A DNA stretch of 64,000 bases, from NCBI GenBank assembly GCA_947561395.2, contig OX387183.1, forward strand, positions 27,268,853-27,332,852, written 5' to 3'. Origin of the DNA: Buxus sempervirens (Eukaryota; Streptophyta; Magnoliopsida; Buxales; Buxaceae). The notes under the pieces were generated by a model. That model was not told the origin of the DNA. It did no database searches and saw only the letters and a program-made list of their open reading frames with translations. Numbering within the stretch: the stretch's first letter is position 1; every line of letters starts with the position of its first letter. Both the position numbers and the translations under genes were made by a program. Positions 35,002 through 45,978 of the stretch are shown piece after piece.

Positions 35002-36798
35002 GATCATTCCAATTGGGGAATGAAGAGAGGCCATCCTTGACTCTCCCCCAAGCCTGTAAATCCTCCCAAACACCCTAAAAGTTTCCCCTAGTCAGACACT
35101 TTTGGGCCTGAAAATTTCTTTTCAAACCTAGTGCAGGTGTCCCTTCACATCAAAATGGGCATTCCTGGCCTCAAAAAAAAAAAAAGAGAGAGAGAAATCA
35201 ATTGCGAAAAAAATAAAGAAGAAAAAGAAAAGAAAAGAGTTGTGAAAAACAAGAGCAAAATAAAACAAGGAAAATATGAACCCCACACCAAAGAAATAAG
35301 CGAGGATGTAAGCCCTAACAATAAAAAGAACACTGTACAAACCTATAAAGCTACAGCCTTTTCGAGCCACTTATCTTTCTTTCAAAACCCCGGCCTAGCC
35401 TACATTTCGTCCTATCTTGAAGACCTCTCGAATCCCAAAGTGAATGATCTCAAGCAAAACAGTTAAATCTGCATTCTCTGGTGATGACGGAATTTGATTA
35501 TCCCTGAAAAAACCAGACATGGTGAAAACCCAAAAAGGGCGCTGTGTACAAAAAGGGTCAGTTGTGGTAAAAAAAACTGGTCGTACCTTGATTAGAAAGA
35601 AGAATGCAGTAAGAACAGGTTGGACAGTGTGCTGAATGGAGACAGTCAACTGATCTGAAGGGCCCAGACTGGCATACCGTGTTTGAGTCAACACCTATGA
35701 TGACAAGGCTGAAAATATTAAGCACACTAATCTGTGTCTAACTTGAGGATCAACTCTTATGATAAGTGCAGGCACAAGCACATACTACCACGTCTGTGTT
35801 TTTCTGTAATTATTCTGCTTAACTACTCTTGAAATCTCCCTAGCTGTGCTGCTACCCTTTGAAGAAAGGTTTATTACCTTGATCAACAGCCATTTTTGAT
35901 TGTAATGAGTAAAAGGCTTAAAATAAACAAACCCTGCATATCCCCAGTGGAGCAAACACTGATGTTTTGTTCTTTGTACAGGTCCAAAGAAGGAAGAAAG
36001 ATGTAAGATGAACATGAGAAGGATACTTTGATCCTTTCTTCCCTAGCAGAGATTTCTCCCCTTTTCATCCCCAGCAGAGCTCAAAAGAAAAAAGACCATC
36101 AAGATTCTCGGACCCTCCAACATAACTTCAAGAGCAAAGCGAAGCATTGCAATAATCCCCAGGGAGTTGTCTAGGCAAATCATATTCCCACCAGATCCCC
36201 AATGGAGTAGCTCATGAGTGGGAAGAGAAGATTTAATGACTCAACAAAGAAAGAACCTGGCAAGGAAAAGCAACAAGAAAAGGCAATGACAGGCCAATTC
36301 GCCCCTTCTTGTAAATTTTGATTCCCACTTTTGTAAATAGCATAGGCTAGAGTAGGTGTGTGGTCTCCGAGATGATGGACAGCAGCGCAAAAGCTTCCTC
36401 CCGTCCTCCCACCTACACTCCCAAACCCCTACCTTGGCCTGATGACCTTTTTAAAAAAAAAACTGAAGTCACTAAAAGCTTTAATGGAACAAACAAGAAG
36501 AAAAGGACATTGTTAAGTGCCTTGCATCAACGCCGAAACAGGCTGAAGAGCTCAAATCTAATCTTATCTTTCTTTTCAAAAACAAAGGACTAAGGAACAG
36601 CCCTATTCAAACCCGAAAGATGGTATAGGGATTCCAAAGTCAGGAAGTGATACTAGACATCTGACACTTCCTTTTCACTAAAGACAATTCAATGATTGAG
36701 CTCGTCGACCATGTCGACAGAAATGCAAGGTGCAAAAATAAGGTTCTTTTTCTTCTTTGCCGTTCATCCCCAAGGTGACTCCGGCTAAGAGGGGCAGC
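35002..36798 (+). other. 3' untranslated region and polypurine tract of body B
   Basis: About 1.8 kb after the integrase stop with no convincing gene; open frames here are A-rich or short. It holds an A/GA-rich tract (35172-35245). It ends in GCTAAGAGGGGCAGC (36784-36798), a polypurine tract directly before the TG of LTR L4, which links this pol fragment to L4 as its 3' LTR. Confidence 0.65.
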
Positions 36799-37372
36799 TG
36801 TTAGCACCTGATTTTTGCACCCCTAAAATAAAGAAAAATAAAAATTTTAACTAAAAGTCAAACCTGGAAGGGGTCAAAAAATTGACTTTTTGATTCAAAT
36901 GAATTTGGCCATCAAACTTCATCTCATTGAAAAGAGCATTTCAACATGGTTCCAACACAACTGAGTTTGCTGGAATCGGAGTACGAATGAGAAAGTTATG
37001 AGCTGGTCAAATTTTTGGGGAGCGAAAAGTTGACTTTTTGCTCGACCCCAATTCACCTGCCAAACTTGATCCCAGTGAATAGGTGGTTCCGAGCCGGTTC
37101 CAACAACACTAAGTTTGCTGAAATCGGACACCGGACAAAGAAGTTATGGGCAGTTGAAGTTTCAGAAAAACTGCCCATGTGGCAGAAAGGCAACAGAAAA
37201 TAGAATAAACTAATAAAATAAATGTGTTTGTTAATATAGTAAATATTTTAATAATATTTTAAGTAAAAGAATCTCATTTTATAATAAAATAATAAGAGAA
37301 AATCGAATGAAAATCTTATAAAAAATCAAATTGAATAATGGTTTGAAATCCAAACATTTTAAAAACGTGATC

Positions 37373-37638
37373 GCCCGTATTTGAAATACGGGCAGGGCAT
37401 GCCCGTATTTGAAATACGGGCAGGGCATGCCCGTATTTGAAATACAGGCAAGCTTCTAGAAGAGGACGCGCGTCACTGTATGGCGGGACACGCGTCCCTT
37501 ACGTCCGATTCTGCGAGATTTGCAAATGTGCGTTTTTCGCCCGTATTTGAAGTACGGGCAGGGCATGCCCGCATTTGAAGTACGAGCAAGGCATGCCCGT
37601 ATTTCAAATACGGACACGACCTTTTTGCCTATAAATAG
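37373..37638 (+). promoter_or_regulatory. L4 core promoter with CCCGTATTT palindromes
   Basis: Six palindromes of the form CCCGTATTTGAAATACGGG lie at 37373-37450 (three) and 37539-37614 (three), joined by 'cagggcatg'. The TATA box CCTATAAATAG is at 37628-37638. The same word, more degenerate, recurs at 38385-38489. Confidence 0.72.
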
Positions 37639-39038
37639 ACCCTCACCCTCTCCTTCTTCAACATTACCACGCCCAAACTCTGCCCAAACCCTGCCACCCC
37701 CAATACCTAACCCAGAAATACCCATTTTACCCCTGAAATGCTGCCAAACCTTCCCATTTCACCCTGCAAGCATAAATAACCCATCGAACCTCTTTCAAAT
37801 TCAGTTCAAAGAATCCAACGGGACGCGGAAGCGCTGCCGGAATCCTCGGAGATCAACATACTAAAGAAAAGGTAATGGCAAGGAAGCCTATTTGGTAACA
37901 TGACAATTCATATACATTAAATTTGATCTTTTCTTATAAACTTTGTTTATTTTCTATTCTTCCAACTATTTCTCATCATATTTGATCTGTTTTGCATGGC
38001 TTTGGTCTCCCCATGGTGAGAGGGAGACCTTACATGAAAGAAGGAAGTTAGCTTTACAAAAGCCTAAAAGGTTACTTGGATTAACATGATCTTCACGGCA
38101 AGGTAATCATTAAACAAATCTATTGTATCCCAAATTCTAATCCCCCCTTTCCTATTCTCATTGGATATGATCGTGCATGAAGAAGAAGGATCCCAAAAAG
38201 TGGCAAAAAGAAGAAAACTATTCCTTTCGATGAACGCCAAAGAAAGAAGCAATACAAGGTTGAAAACAAGACATGTTTGTCACTGTAAATGAGTTGGAAA
38301 CCTCTACAGAAGTTGCTGGAGACCCCAAGAAGATAGCCGGACCGATCCCAAGCAAAATTGGCACAAAAAGATGAAAACTAGGTGTGCCCGTAAATGCAGT
38401 GCAGGCTGGGTGTGCCCGTGTTTTCTGTACGGGTAGGTTGACCCGTATTGCATTTACGGGTAAAGCCAGCCCGTATGGCAAATACGGGCAATTACAAAAA
38501 TAACTTAAAAAATACAATTTTTCGCCCGGTTGGATTTGGTCCGACCCGTGTAAGTGTGAAAACTCACACTCCTTATATGGCAAATGTTTGACAAATTATA
38601 TCCTCTAATAATCTTCAAGATGTTCAGAATCAAAATATAAATTCTATGAATTTAGTAAAGATGAAAGTGAGGCTGCCACACAGCTACCACGCCGCTGGTA
38701 GCTCAAGCAAATGTAAAGACTTCTAAAAGAAGAACATTTCGTAAAGGCACCTGCAATGAAGAACGCCGCTACCACTCCGCTAGCAGCGCATAAGTGATAT
38801 AGCACTTTGAAAGTAAAGCACGCGTACCAATTTCGTAAGGCGACGCCGACACGCCGCTGGCAGCGCAGAGCAAGAGTGAAGAGACTGCATATCAGCTGTG
38901 CACATGCCGCGTTCCCTCCCGCTAGCTGCGCGCTCTTAACTGAGTATTTTGTATTTGAGCGGGATTGAGTTCGCTACCAGCCGTCTACCCCGATCGCGCC
39001 ACGACGCCACCAGCGCTCAACGCGATATGAGATTTCTT

Positions 39039-39048
39039 CTTTAAATAG
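39039..39048 (+). promoter_or_regulatory. TATA-like box of the copia 5' LTR
   Basis: CTTTAAATAG lies just after the U3 word array and about 200 bases before the stem-loop array. The same box is present in the solo LTR near 33305-33314 and the 3' LTR near 48087-48096. Transcription would start about 30 bases on, so R and U5 include the stem-loops. Confidence 0.55.
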
Positions 39049-39236
39049 ACGAGCTGTATTCTTTTTGAAGGGACTTTTTTCTTTGGATCAATTTGATTTT
39101 GGATCTTGAGGTGTTTGAGATTCGATCAATTCTTCTTTAGAGAGTCGGTGATCGAGTGAGGGGGAGATCTGAGATAGATCACCTGGAATTGAAGTTTGAG
39201 GATTCTTCTTCAATTCGGAACTTCACCTGATCGTGT

Positions 39237-39487
39237 GATCGCCTGGATTGGTGATCGACTTTGTTGGATGCGTAGGTGGATTCCTACTGCATTGGATCGT
39301 CTCAGTGGACTCTGAGGTGATTGTTGCGATCTGGATTGATCGTGTTCTGTAGCTTGTGGATTCAAGCTATGTTGCAGTTCGTGGATTCGAACTGTGGATC
39401 ACTGTTGAGTGATTGTTTGCGATCTGGATTGATCGTGTTTTGCAGCTTGTCGATTCAAGCTGTATTGCAGTTCATGGATTCGAGCTG
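39237..39487 (+). promoter_or_regulatory. Nine constant-loop stem-loops in the copia 5' LTR
   Basis: Same nine positions as in the solo LTR: stems start at 39237, 39272, 39301, 39327, 39350, 39375, 39420, 39443 and 39468. Loops are TGGATT except TGGACT in the third and TCGATT in the eighth. The fifth stem reads TAGCTTG / CAAGCTA where the solo LTR has CAGCTTG / CAAGCTG, a two-sided change that keeps pairing. The ninth stem is partly broken (CAGTTCA / CGAGCTG). Confidence 0.85.
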
Positions 39488-39720
39488 TGGATTGCTGTTG
39501 AGTAAGTTCAATTGTAAAGGTTAAGTGTGTGCTCCTTTGTAATTGTCTTTTCATTCAATAGTGGAAATTCGAAGGGTTAGTCGCCTCATATAGACTCGAG
39601 GTTTTTCCTGGATCTGGATTCAGTTTTCCTCGTATAATTCTCTGTGTGTATGTTTCCGCATTGTTAAATTCTTAATTGTTGTAGATCGTGGACCTATAGA
39701 GTAGATCTCTACTCTTTCAA

Positions 39721-39735
39721 TTGGTATCGGAGCCT
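39721..39735 (+). other. Primer-binding site of the copia element
   Basis: TTGGTATCGGAGCCT starts two bases after the LTR. The usual plant copia PBS is TGGTATCAGAGC, complementary to the 3' end of initiator tRNA-Met; here one A is G. Gag-Pol starts 45 bases further on. Confidence 0.85.
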
Positions 39736-39779
39736 ATTCACTTTGAATTGCTATACAAAGTGTGATCTAGATCTATAGC

Positions 39780-42700
39780 ATGGACTTTGGAAAAGAAGGA
39801 GGATCTGCCTCTAGACCTCCATTATTTGAAGGTAACAATTATTCTTACTGGAAAGCAAGAATGAGAGCTTACCTGAAATCTATCGATGAGCGTGTCTGGC
39901 TCTCGGTTTGTAATGGTTATCATCCACCTGTGATCACAACAGAAGGAGGTGTTGTGATGCCTAAACCTCGTGATCAGTGGAGTAAAGCTGAATCTGATCT
40001 ATGTGGATGGAACAACAAGGCAATGAATGCCTTATTTTGTGCTATTAGTGTTGAGGAATTCAGGAGAATTTCCTCATGTGAAGTCGGTAAGGAAGCTTGG
40101 GACATTCTTGAGGTTACTCATGAAGGAACCTCAGCTGTCAAGCTGTCTAGACTTCAAAGACTTACAACATCTTTCGAAACTCTATACATGAAAGATGATG
40201 AGTCTTTTGATGAATTTTATGCTAGACTGTCAGATATTGTTAATTCAAGTTTTAACCTTGGAGAAAAGATCTCTACATCTAAGGTTGTTAGAAAAATCTT
40301 GAGATCTTTGCCTGAAAAATTCAGACCAAAAGTTACTGCCATTCAAGAGGCAAAAGATGTTGATACCATGAGAATTGAAGATCTGGTAGGATCTTTACAG
40401 ACTTATGAGCTTGATCTGAATATTCCTAAAATAAGTAAAGGAATAGCTCTAAAATCTGTAAATAATGAAGAATCAGATAATTCTGATGTAGATATGGATG
40501 AATTAGTTCTCTTAGCTAAAAAGTTCAAGAAAATGTTTAAAAAGAGACAATCTAATCCTGTGTTATCCATGGACAGATCTAATAGAAGATCTGATAAGAA
40601 AGTTTCTGATCTAAGAAAGGAGAAGAAATTTTCTCAGAATGATGAAGTTCAATGTTATAAATGTAGAGGATTTGGACATGTTGCTTCTGATTGTCCCTCA
40701 AAGGATAAAAAGAAAAAGACAAATTATCAGGTTACTTGGGATGACAGTAATACTGATAATTCTTCACAATCAGATGAGGATATTTCTGCTAATTTTACTG
40801 CTTTCAATTCTTTTTACTCATCTTCTTCTGGTAGTTCAATCTCTGGCATTGCAGGAGATAATAAAGAGACTTTATCAGATGATGAAGAAGAATTACAAGA
40901 AGCCTATAATCAGCTCTATAAGGAATTCAATAGAGCTCAGAAGAAAGTCAAGAAATTGAGTAAAAAATTGAAGGAATCACAAACAGAGAAAAATAAAGCT
41001 CTTGCAGAAATAGATTCAATAAACAAGAAGTTACTTGAAAGACATGCCAAAGAAAATTTTCTGGTAACTTCTTTGACTGAAAAAACTGAAAAATTAAAAG
41101 AAAAAGAAGCTCAGATTTCTGCACTTCAAGGTAAAGTTATTGAACTTGAGAAAGTTTCAAATTCAATTCAATCTAATGCTTCAAATTTTTCTTCAGGAAA
41201 TCATCAAATTGATGAGGAATCAACTTCAAAGGAAGTTCCTGAATGCTCAAATTCTGCTAAAAAGAGAATGAGTGTAAGTAATCAAAATAAGGAATTTTCT
41301 CAGAAAAATTCTGCTGGAGAAGTAAGCTCAACAGGTAAAATTTCAAAATCTGAAAAATCTAAATCTGTACAGTTTAGAAATACTGTCAAATCTGGAAATT
41401 TTGATTCTTCTGAATATAGATTCATACCTGTGTGCCATCATTGCAATAAAAAGGGTCATATAAGACCAAAGTGTTATGTTTTGCATGGTTTTCCCAAGGG
41501 AGGTTTTGACAGTAAGAGGAAAGTAAATCAAAGTCGGTCCTTGGATTTATATAACAGATTTGATTCCTTGTTGAAATTGACTGAATCATTAAATAAGGAA
41601 GTTACAAATCTGTCAAAGAAACTTCCTTCAAAATCTCAAGTTGTTGATGAAGGGACTTCTCAGAAAACTCATGAAAAACAGATTTGGGTTAGAAAAGATT
41701 CCTTAGTTGCAAATGTGGTTCATATAGCTTTGAAAGCTCATGATGTCAACATGTGGTACTTGGATAGTGGTTGTTCAAGACATATGTGTGGACATAAGTC
41801 TATGTTTAGTACCTTTGAAGAATATTTTGGTGGAAGTGTAACATTTGGTGATGGAAGCACTTCTCAAGTCAAAGGTAGAGGAACAGTAACTGGTCCTAAT
41901 GGAGTTTGTCTAAAAAATGTTTTATTTGTCTCTGGTTTGAAGGCAAACTTAATCAGTATTAGCCAGTTATGTGATTCAAGATTGTTTGTAAATTTTACCA
42001 GAAAAGAATGTAAAATTTTGGATAATTCTGGTAGAACTGTTCTTATAGGTGTAAGAACAAGTGACAATTGTTATGGAATCATTGGAAACAATGAAAAATC
42101 TTTAAAATCTTCTGTATGCAATGAAATTGATTTGTGGCATAGAAGACTTGGTCACATTAACTATAGAGATTTGTCAAAAATCTCTAAATCTGAACTGGTT
42201 AGAAGAATTCCCAAGTTTGGGAACAATAAAAAGAAAGGAATGTGTGGTCCTTGCAATCAAGGAAAGCAAATCAAAGCCACACACAAGAAAACCAACATTG
42301 TAGGAACCTCTAGACCATTAGAACTGATTCATATGGACTTGATGGGACCTACAAAGACTGAAAGTCTTGGAGGAAAGAGGTATATCTTTGTTGCTGTAGA
42401 TGACTACAGTAGATACACCTGGGTAAATTTTCTAAGAGAAAAATCTGAATGTTTTGATTGCTTTAAACAATTGTGCTGTCAAATTCAAGTTGAAAAGAAC
42501 TTGCAAATAGGGAGGATTGTTAGAATAAGATCTGATCATGGGATAGAATTTGAAAATCATATGTTTTCCAAGTTCTGTGAAGAACAAGGAATTAAACATG
42601 AATTTTCTGCTCCTAAGACTCCACAGCAAAATGGAGTTGTGGAAAGGAAGAATAGAGTTCTACAAGAGATGGCTAGAACCATGATGATAGCCAAGAAAGT

Positions 42701-44735
42701 GTCAACAAAATTCTGGGCTGAAGCTATAAATACTGCCTGTTATATAAGTAACAGAGTATATGTCAGATCTGGGTGGAAACAAACTCCTTATGAAATCTGG
42801 AAAGGAAAACAACCAAACTTGAAATATTTTAGAGTTTTTGGAAGTAAATGTTATATCTTAAGGGACAGAGAAAATCTAGGAAAATTTGATTCTAGAAGTG
42901 ATGAAGGAATTTTTCGAGGATATTCTTCTTCAAGTAGAGCATACAGAGTTTTTAACTTGCAAAAATCTGTTGTAATGGAGTCTATTAATGTGTTAACAGA
43001 TGATGAAGGAATTGACTGTGAATTTTTGCAGGTTGTAGATGAAGAGGATGAAGTAAGAGATTCTTCCTCAAGCAATGAAATTGTTCCTCTGACAAAAACT
43101 CTCAAAGATCACCCAACTGAGCAAATTGTTGGAAATATTTCAGATGGAGTAAGAACAAGACATCAATTACATAATGAGGTAAGATTTTCTTCTTATCTAT
43201 CTCAATTTGAGCCAAAATCTTATAAAGATGCCTTGGTCGATGAATCTTGGTTAAATGCTATGCATGAAGAACTAAACCAATTTACTAGAAATAATGTATG
43301 GGAATTGGTTGAAAGACCCTCTAATCTGAATGTGATAGGAACCAAATGGATTTTTAAGAACAAATCTGATGAAAATGGGGTTGTAACCAGAAATAAAGCT
43401 AGGCTTGTTGCTCAGGGATACACTCAAGTAGAAGGAATAGATTTTGATGAAACCTTTGCTCCTGTAGCTAGGTTAGAGTCAATCAGATTACTTTTGTCTA
43501 TTGCATGCTATTTGAAGTTTAAACTGTTTCAAATGGATGTTAAGAGTGCATTCTTGAATGGATATCTGAATGAAGAGGTTTATGTAGAGCAACCTAAAGG
43601 ATTTGAGGACTCAAATCATCCTAAACATGTTTTTAAGCTGAACAAAGCCTTGTATGGACTCAAACAAGCTCCTAGAGCTTGGTATGAGAGACTCACCTCA
43701 TTTTTACTTGAATCTGGATTTATGAAAGGAAATGTAGATAAAACTCTGTTTATTCAAAGAGAGTCCAAGCATATTTTAATTGCTCAAATCTATGTTGATG
43801 ACATAGTGTTTGGATCTACTTCTGAAAATCATGCTCACTCTTTTGGAGACTTAATGAAGAGTGAATTTGAGATGAGTATGATGGGTGAACTGAATTTTTT
43901 CTTAGGACTTCAGATTTATCAATCTCAACAAGGGATTTTTTTCTCTCAAGCAAAATATGCTAGAAATCTTGTCAAGAGATTCAGTTTAACTCATGCAAAA
44001 CATGCTAGGACTCCTATGAGTACTAGCTTAAAGCTTGGAAAAGATGAATCTGGGAAGGATATAGACCCTACCTTGTACAGAGGGATGATTGGAAGTCTTC
44101 TGTACTTAACAGCAAGTAGACCTGATATAAGTTTTAGTGTTGGAGTTTGTGCAAGATATCAGGCTAATCCTAAAGAATCTCATCTAAATGCTGTGAAAAG
44201 GATTATAAAGTATGTTAATGGAACTGTTGATCTGGGAATTTGGTTCTCCAAAGAGACTAACCCATATCTTACTGGATACACTGATGCTGATTGGGCTGGG
44301 TGTATGGATGATAGAAAAAGCACCTCTGGTGGTTGCTTTTATATGGGTAATAATCTCATTGCTTGGTTAAGCAAAAAGCAAAACTCAGTTTCACTGAGTA
44401 CAGCTGAAGCAGAGTACATTGCTGCAGGAAGCAGTTGTACTCAACTAATTTGGATGAAACAAATGCTATCTGATTATGGTTTAGATCAGGACCAAATGAT
44501 TCTCTTCTGTGACAATCAAAGTGCCATAAATATTTCCAAAAATCCTGTTCAACACTCAAGGACTAAACATATAGACATCAGGCATCACTTTATAAGAGAG
44601 TTAATTGAAGACAAAACTGTTATGATTGAATATATATCTACTGAAAAACAGTTAGCTGATATTTTCACTAAACCTTTAGATCAGAACAGATTTGAAACTC
44701 TTAGGAAATCCCTAGGAGTATGCTCTCAAAACTGA
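39780..44735 (+). CDS. Copia Gag-Pol polyprotein, intact (1651 aa)
   Basis: One open frame encodes all core functions. Gag comes first, with the plant copia gag core in the first 240 residues. It has a CCHC knuckle [14 protein letters not shown] (292-305), a long coiled coil (about 364-462) and a second zinc knuckle [14 protein letters not shown] (552-565). Protease follows with [11 protein letters not shown], catalytic D662. Integrase has an HHCC domain from H787 and catalytic D853, D919 and E955 (DD35E). Reverse transcriptase has YVDD at 1338-1341, preceded by GTKWIFKNK and [10 protein letters not shown]. RNase H has TDADWAGC (D1502), SLSTAEAEY and LFCDNQSA, and ends with [10 protein letters not shown]. 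There is no stop or frameshift, and no separate gag frame, so the Gag:Pol ratio must be set another way. The ATG is the first in frame after the PBS. Confidence 0.95.
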   Translation: MDFGKEGGSASRPPLFEGNNYSYWKARMRAYLKSIDERVWLSVCNGYHPPVITTEGGVVMPKPRDQWSKAESDLCGWNNKAMNALFCAISVEEFRRISSCEVGKEAWDILEVTHEGTSAVKLSRLQRLTTSFETLYMKDDESFDEFYARLSDIVNSSFNLGEKISTSKVVRKILRSLPEKFRPKVTAIQEAKDVDTMRIEDLVGSLQTYELDLNIPKISKGIALKSVNNEESDNSDVDMDELVLLAKKFKKMFKKRQSNPVLSMDRSNRRSDKKVSDLRKEKKFSQNDEVQCYKCRGFGHVASDCPSKDKKKKTNYQVTWDDSNTDNSSQSDEDISANFTAFNSFYSSSSGSSISGIAGDNKETLSDDEEELQEAYNQLYKEFNRAQKKVKKLSKKLKESQTEKNKALAEIDSINKKLLERHAKENFLVTSLTEKTEKLKEKEAQISALQGKVIELEKVSNSIQSNASNFSSGNHQIDEESTSKEVPECSNSAKKRMSVSNQNKEFSQKNSAGEVSSTGKISKSEKSKSVQFRNTVKSGNFDSSEYRFIPVCHHCNKKGHIRPKCYVLHGFPKGGFDSKRKVNQSRSLDLYNRFDSLLKLTESLNKEVTNLSKKLPSKSQVVDEGTSQKTHEKQIWVRKDSLVANVVHIALKAHDVNMWYLDSGCSRHMCGHKSMFSTFEEYFGGSVTFGDGSTSQVKGRGTVTGPNGVCLKNVLFVSGLKANLISISQLCDSRLFVNFTRKECKILDNSGRTVLIGVRTSDNCYGIIGNNEKSLKSSVCNEIDLWHRRLGHINYRDLSKISKSELVRRIPKFGNNKKKGMCGPCNQGKQIKATHKKTNIVGTSRPLELIHMDLMGPTKTESLGGKRYIFVAVDDYSRYTWVNFLREKSECFDCFKQLCCQIQVEKNLQIGRIVRIRSDHGIEFENHMFSKFCEEQGIKHEFSAPKTPQQNGVVERKNRVLQEMARTMMIAKKVSTKFWAEAINTACYISNRVYVRSGWKQTPYEIWKGKQPNLKYFRVFGSKCYILRDRENLGKFDSRSDEGIFRGYSSSSRAYRVFNLQKSVVMESINVLTDDEGIDCEFLQVVDEEDEVRDSSSSNEIVPLTKTLKDHPTEQIVGNISDGVRTRHQLHNEVRFSSYLSQFEPKSYKDALVDESWLNAMHEELNQFTRNNVWELVERPSNLNVIGTKWIFKNKSDENGVVTRNKARLVAQGYTQVEGIDFDETFAPVARLESIRLLLSIACYLKFKLFQMDVKSAFLNGYLNEEVYVEQPKGFEDSNHPKHVFKLNKALYGLKQAPRAWYERLTSFLLESGFMKGNVDKTLFIQRESKHILIAQIYVDDIVFGSTSENHAHSFGDLMKSEFEMSMMGELNFFLGLQIYQSQQGIFFSQAKYARNLVKRFSLTHAKHARTPMSTSLKLGKDESGKDIDPTLYRGMIGSLLYLTASRPDISFSVGVCARYQANPKESHLNAVKRIIKYVNGTVDLGIWFSKETNPYLTGYTDADWAGCMDDRKSTSGGCFYMGNNLIAWLSKKQNSVSLSTAEAEYIAAGSSCTQLIWMKQMLSDYGLDQDQMILFCDNQSAINISKNPVQHSRTKHIDIRHHFIRELIEDKTVMIEYISTEKQLADIFTKPLDQNRFETLRKSLGVCSQN

Positions 44736-45978
44736 AAATCAGGTTCTGTTTTGAGTTAATTTAGATGTAAAATGATTTACATGTCTGTTCAAAATGAATT
44801 TATGTGTTCTTGACACTAAAATCTAAATTCAGGAAGCTTGAGTCTATGCATATTGACAGAAATGTTGTGTTTTCAACTATCATTTTTGTCTTAAACACCT
44901 TTGTATATTGAAGTTTATTATGTGTTGAAGCTTGGGATCTATAGGCTATCACCTTTATGAAAAGAAAAGTTTTGGAAATGGTTGCCACAGAGATTAGAGT
45001 GAAAGCCACTGTAATTCTCAAAAAGAAAAAGAGAAAGAAGGTATATTCTTGAAATGAACTGTAAACTCAGGTTTTTTAAGGGTCAATGCCTTCTACAAAA
45101 AGAAAAGAAAAAGAGATCAGAAAAGACTACCTATCTCTGATGTGCGAAAGCCACCAAAATGAAGTTTGGGGTATGTCTATACTTACCAAGTATGATTACA
45201 CTAAAATAGCCTTTCATATGCATAAAGTGTACAAGTCAAAAATATTTCACACACTACACAAGCAATGTTTCATTAATATGCGTGTGTGCTCAATATCTTG
45301 AAAAATTTATAGTATGAGAAACCATGAAGGAAATTTTGGTCATAGATATGAAAAGTGTCACATCTGAATTAACCTTAATAGGTTCTTCAAGATCAGTTTT
45401 GTGATAAGTACTTCTTAGATTGAATAAAAGTTGATTATCTGAATGATTTTTAGTTTAGTTAAAATCTTAGCTTTGTGTTTAGATGTATGAGTTTTTCATG
45501 AAAAATAGTTGAAACTCTTTTTATAAATTTTTGCCTTGTAAATGTGTTTTTTCTTGTTTGTGCATGTGCACCTTCTACGTCGCTAGAAGCGTGCTGGTAG
45601 CCTTCTCTCTTTCTTCATGCTTTGGCACCTGCCTTGTTAAGCGTCGCTGGATGCACGCTGGTAGCGTGTTCTGTTTGTCTATAAATAGTGAAAATCTGTT
45701 TCACTTTTTACCCTTGTTTTTTTCTTGTCTGCGGTGCTTCTCGCTCCTCGCGTCGTGCTTTCTTTGCCTTCGTGCTTACCTTCCTTCACCGTGTTCACTG
45801 TTCAGGTAAAATTTTTTTTGCTGTCTTCTTCTTGCTTCTTCAATGTTTTTCTTCCTATTTCTATGTTCTTCTCTCGTTCTTCTTAGTTAGGGTTTGGAAG
45901 TTTGTTCTGCCATTAGGGCATTGTCGAGCTTTGCTTGTATTCTTCTCTCTCGTCTATTCTTTTCTGTTTTGTTTCATC
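44736..45978 (+). other. Interval between copia pol and the second ORF
   Basis: About 1.2 kb. The first 800 bases are AT-rich with several A/G tracts (45020-45040, 45096-45117), which could act as extra polypurine tracts; Sireviruses are reported to carry multiple ones. The last 400 bases hold promoter-like motifs (45575-45690). A hydrophobic frame in phase with the second ORF from 45688 is probably a by-product of T-rich sequence, not a signal peptide. Confidence 0.55.
45575..45690 (+). promoter_or_regulatory. Candidate internal promoter of the copia second ORF
   Basis: CGTCGCTAGAAGCGTGCTGG (45578-) and CGTCGCTGGATGCACGCTGG (45643-), each followed by TAGC, resemble the CCGCTGGTAGC words of the LTR U3. 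The TATA box CTATAAATAG follows at 45679-45688, about 290 bases before the ORF start. The order is the same as in the LTR: word array, then TATA. Confidence 0.5.

Larger units (their letters stand above)
38549..39719 (+). repeat. 5' LTR of the copia element (1171 bp)
   Basis: TGTAAGTGTGAAAACTC ... CTCTACTCTTTCA. U3 contains repeated CCGCTGGYAGCG-type words (38690-38870, 38925-39025), then a TATA-like CTTTAAATAG at 39039-39048, then the stem-loop array at 39237-39487. It ends in AGAGTAG-ATCT-CTACTCT, a 7-bp inverted repeat directly before the LTR end. Confidence 0.95.

Noticed and set aside
45688..45978. Hydrophobic extension upstream of the copia second ORF
   Set aside because: T-rich sequence gives Phe/Leu runs by chance. 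It overlaps the candidate TATA box, and the protein-like part starts at 45979.
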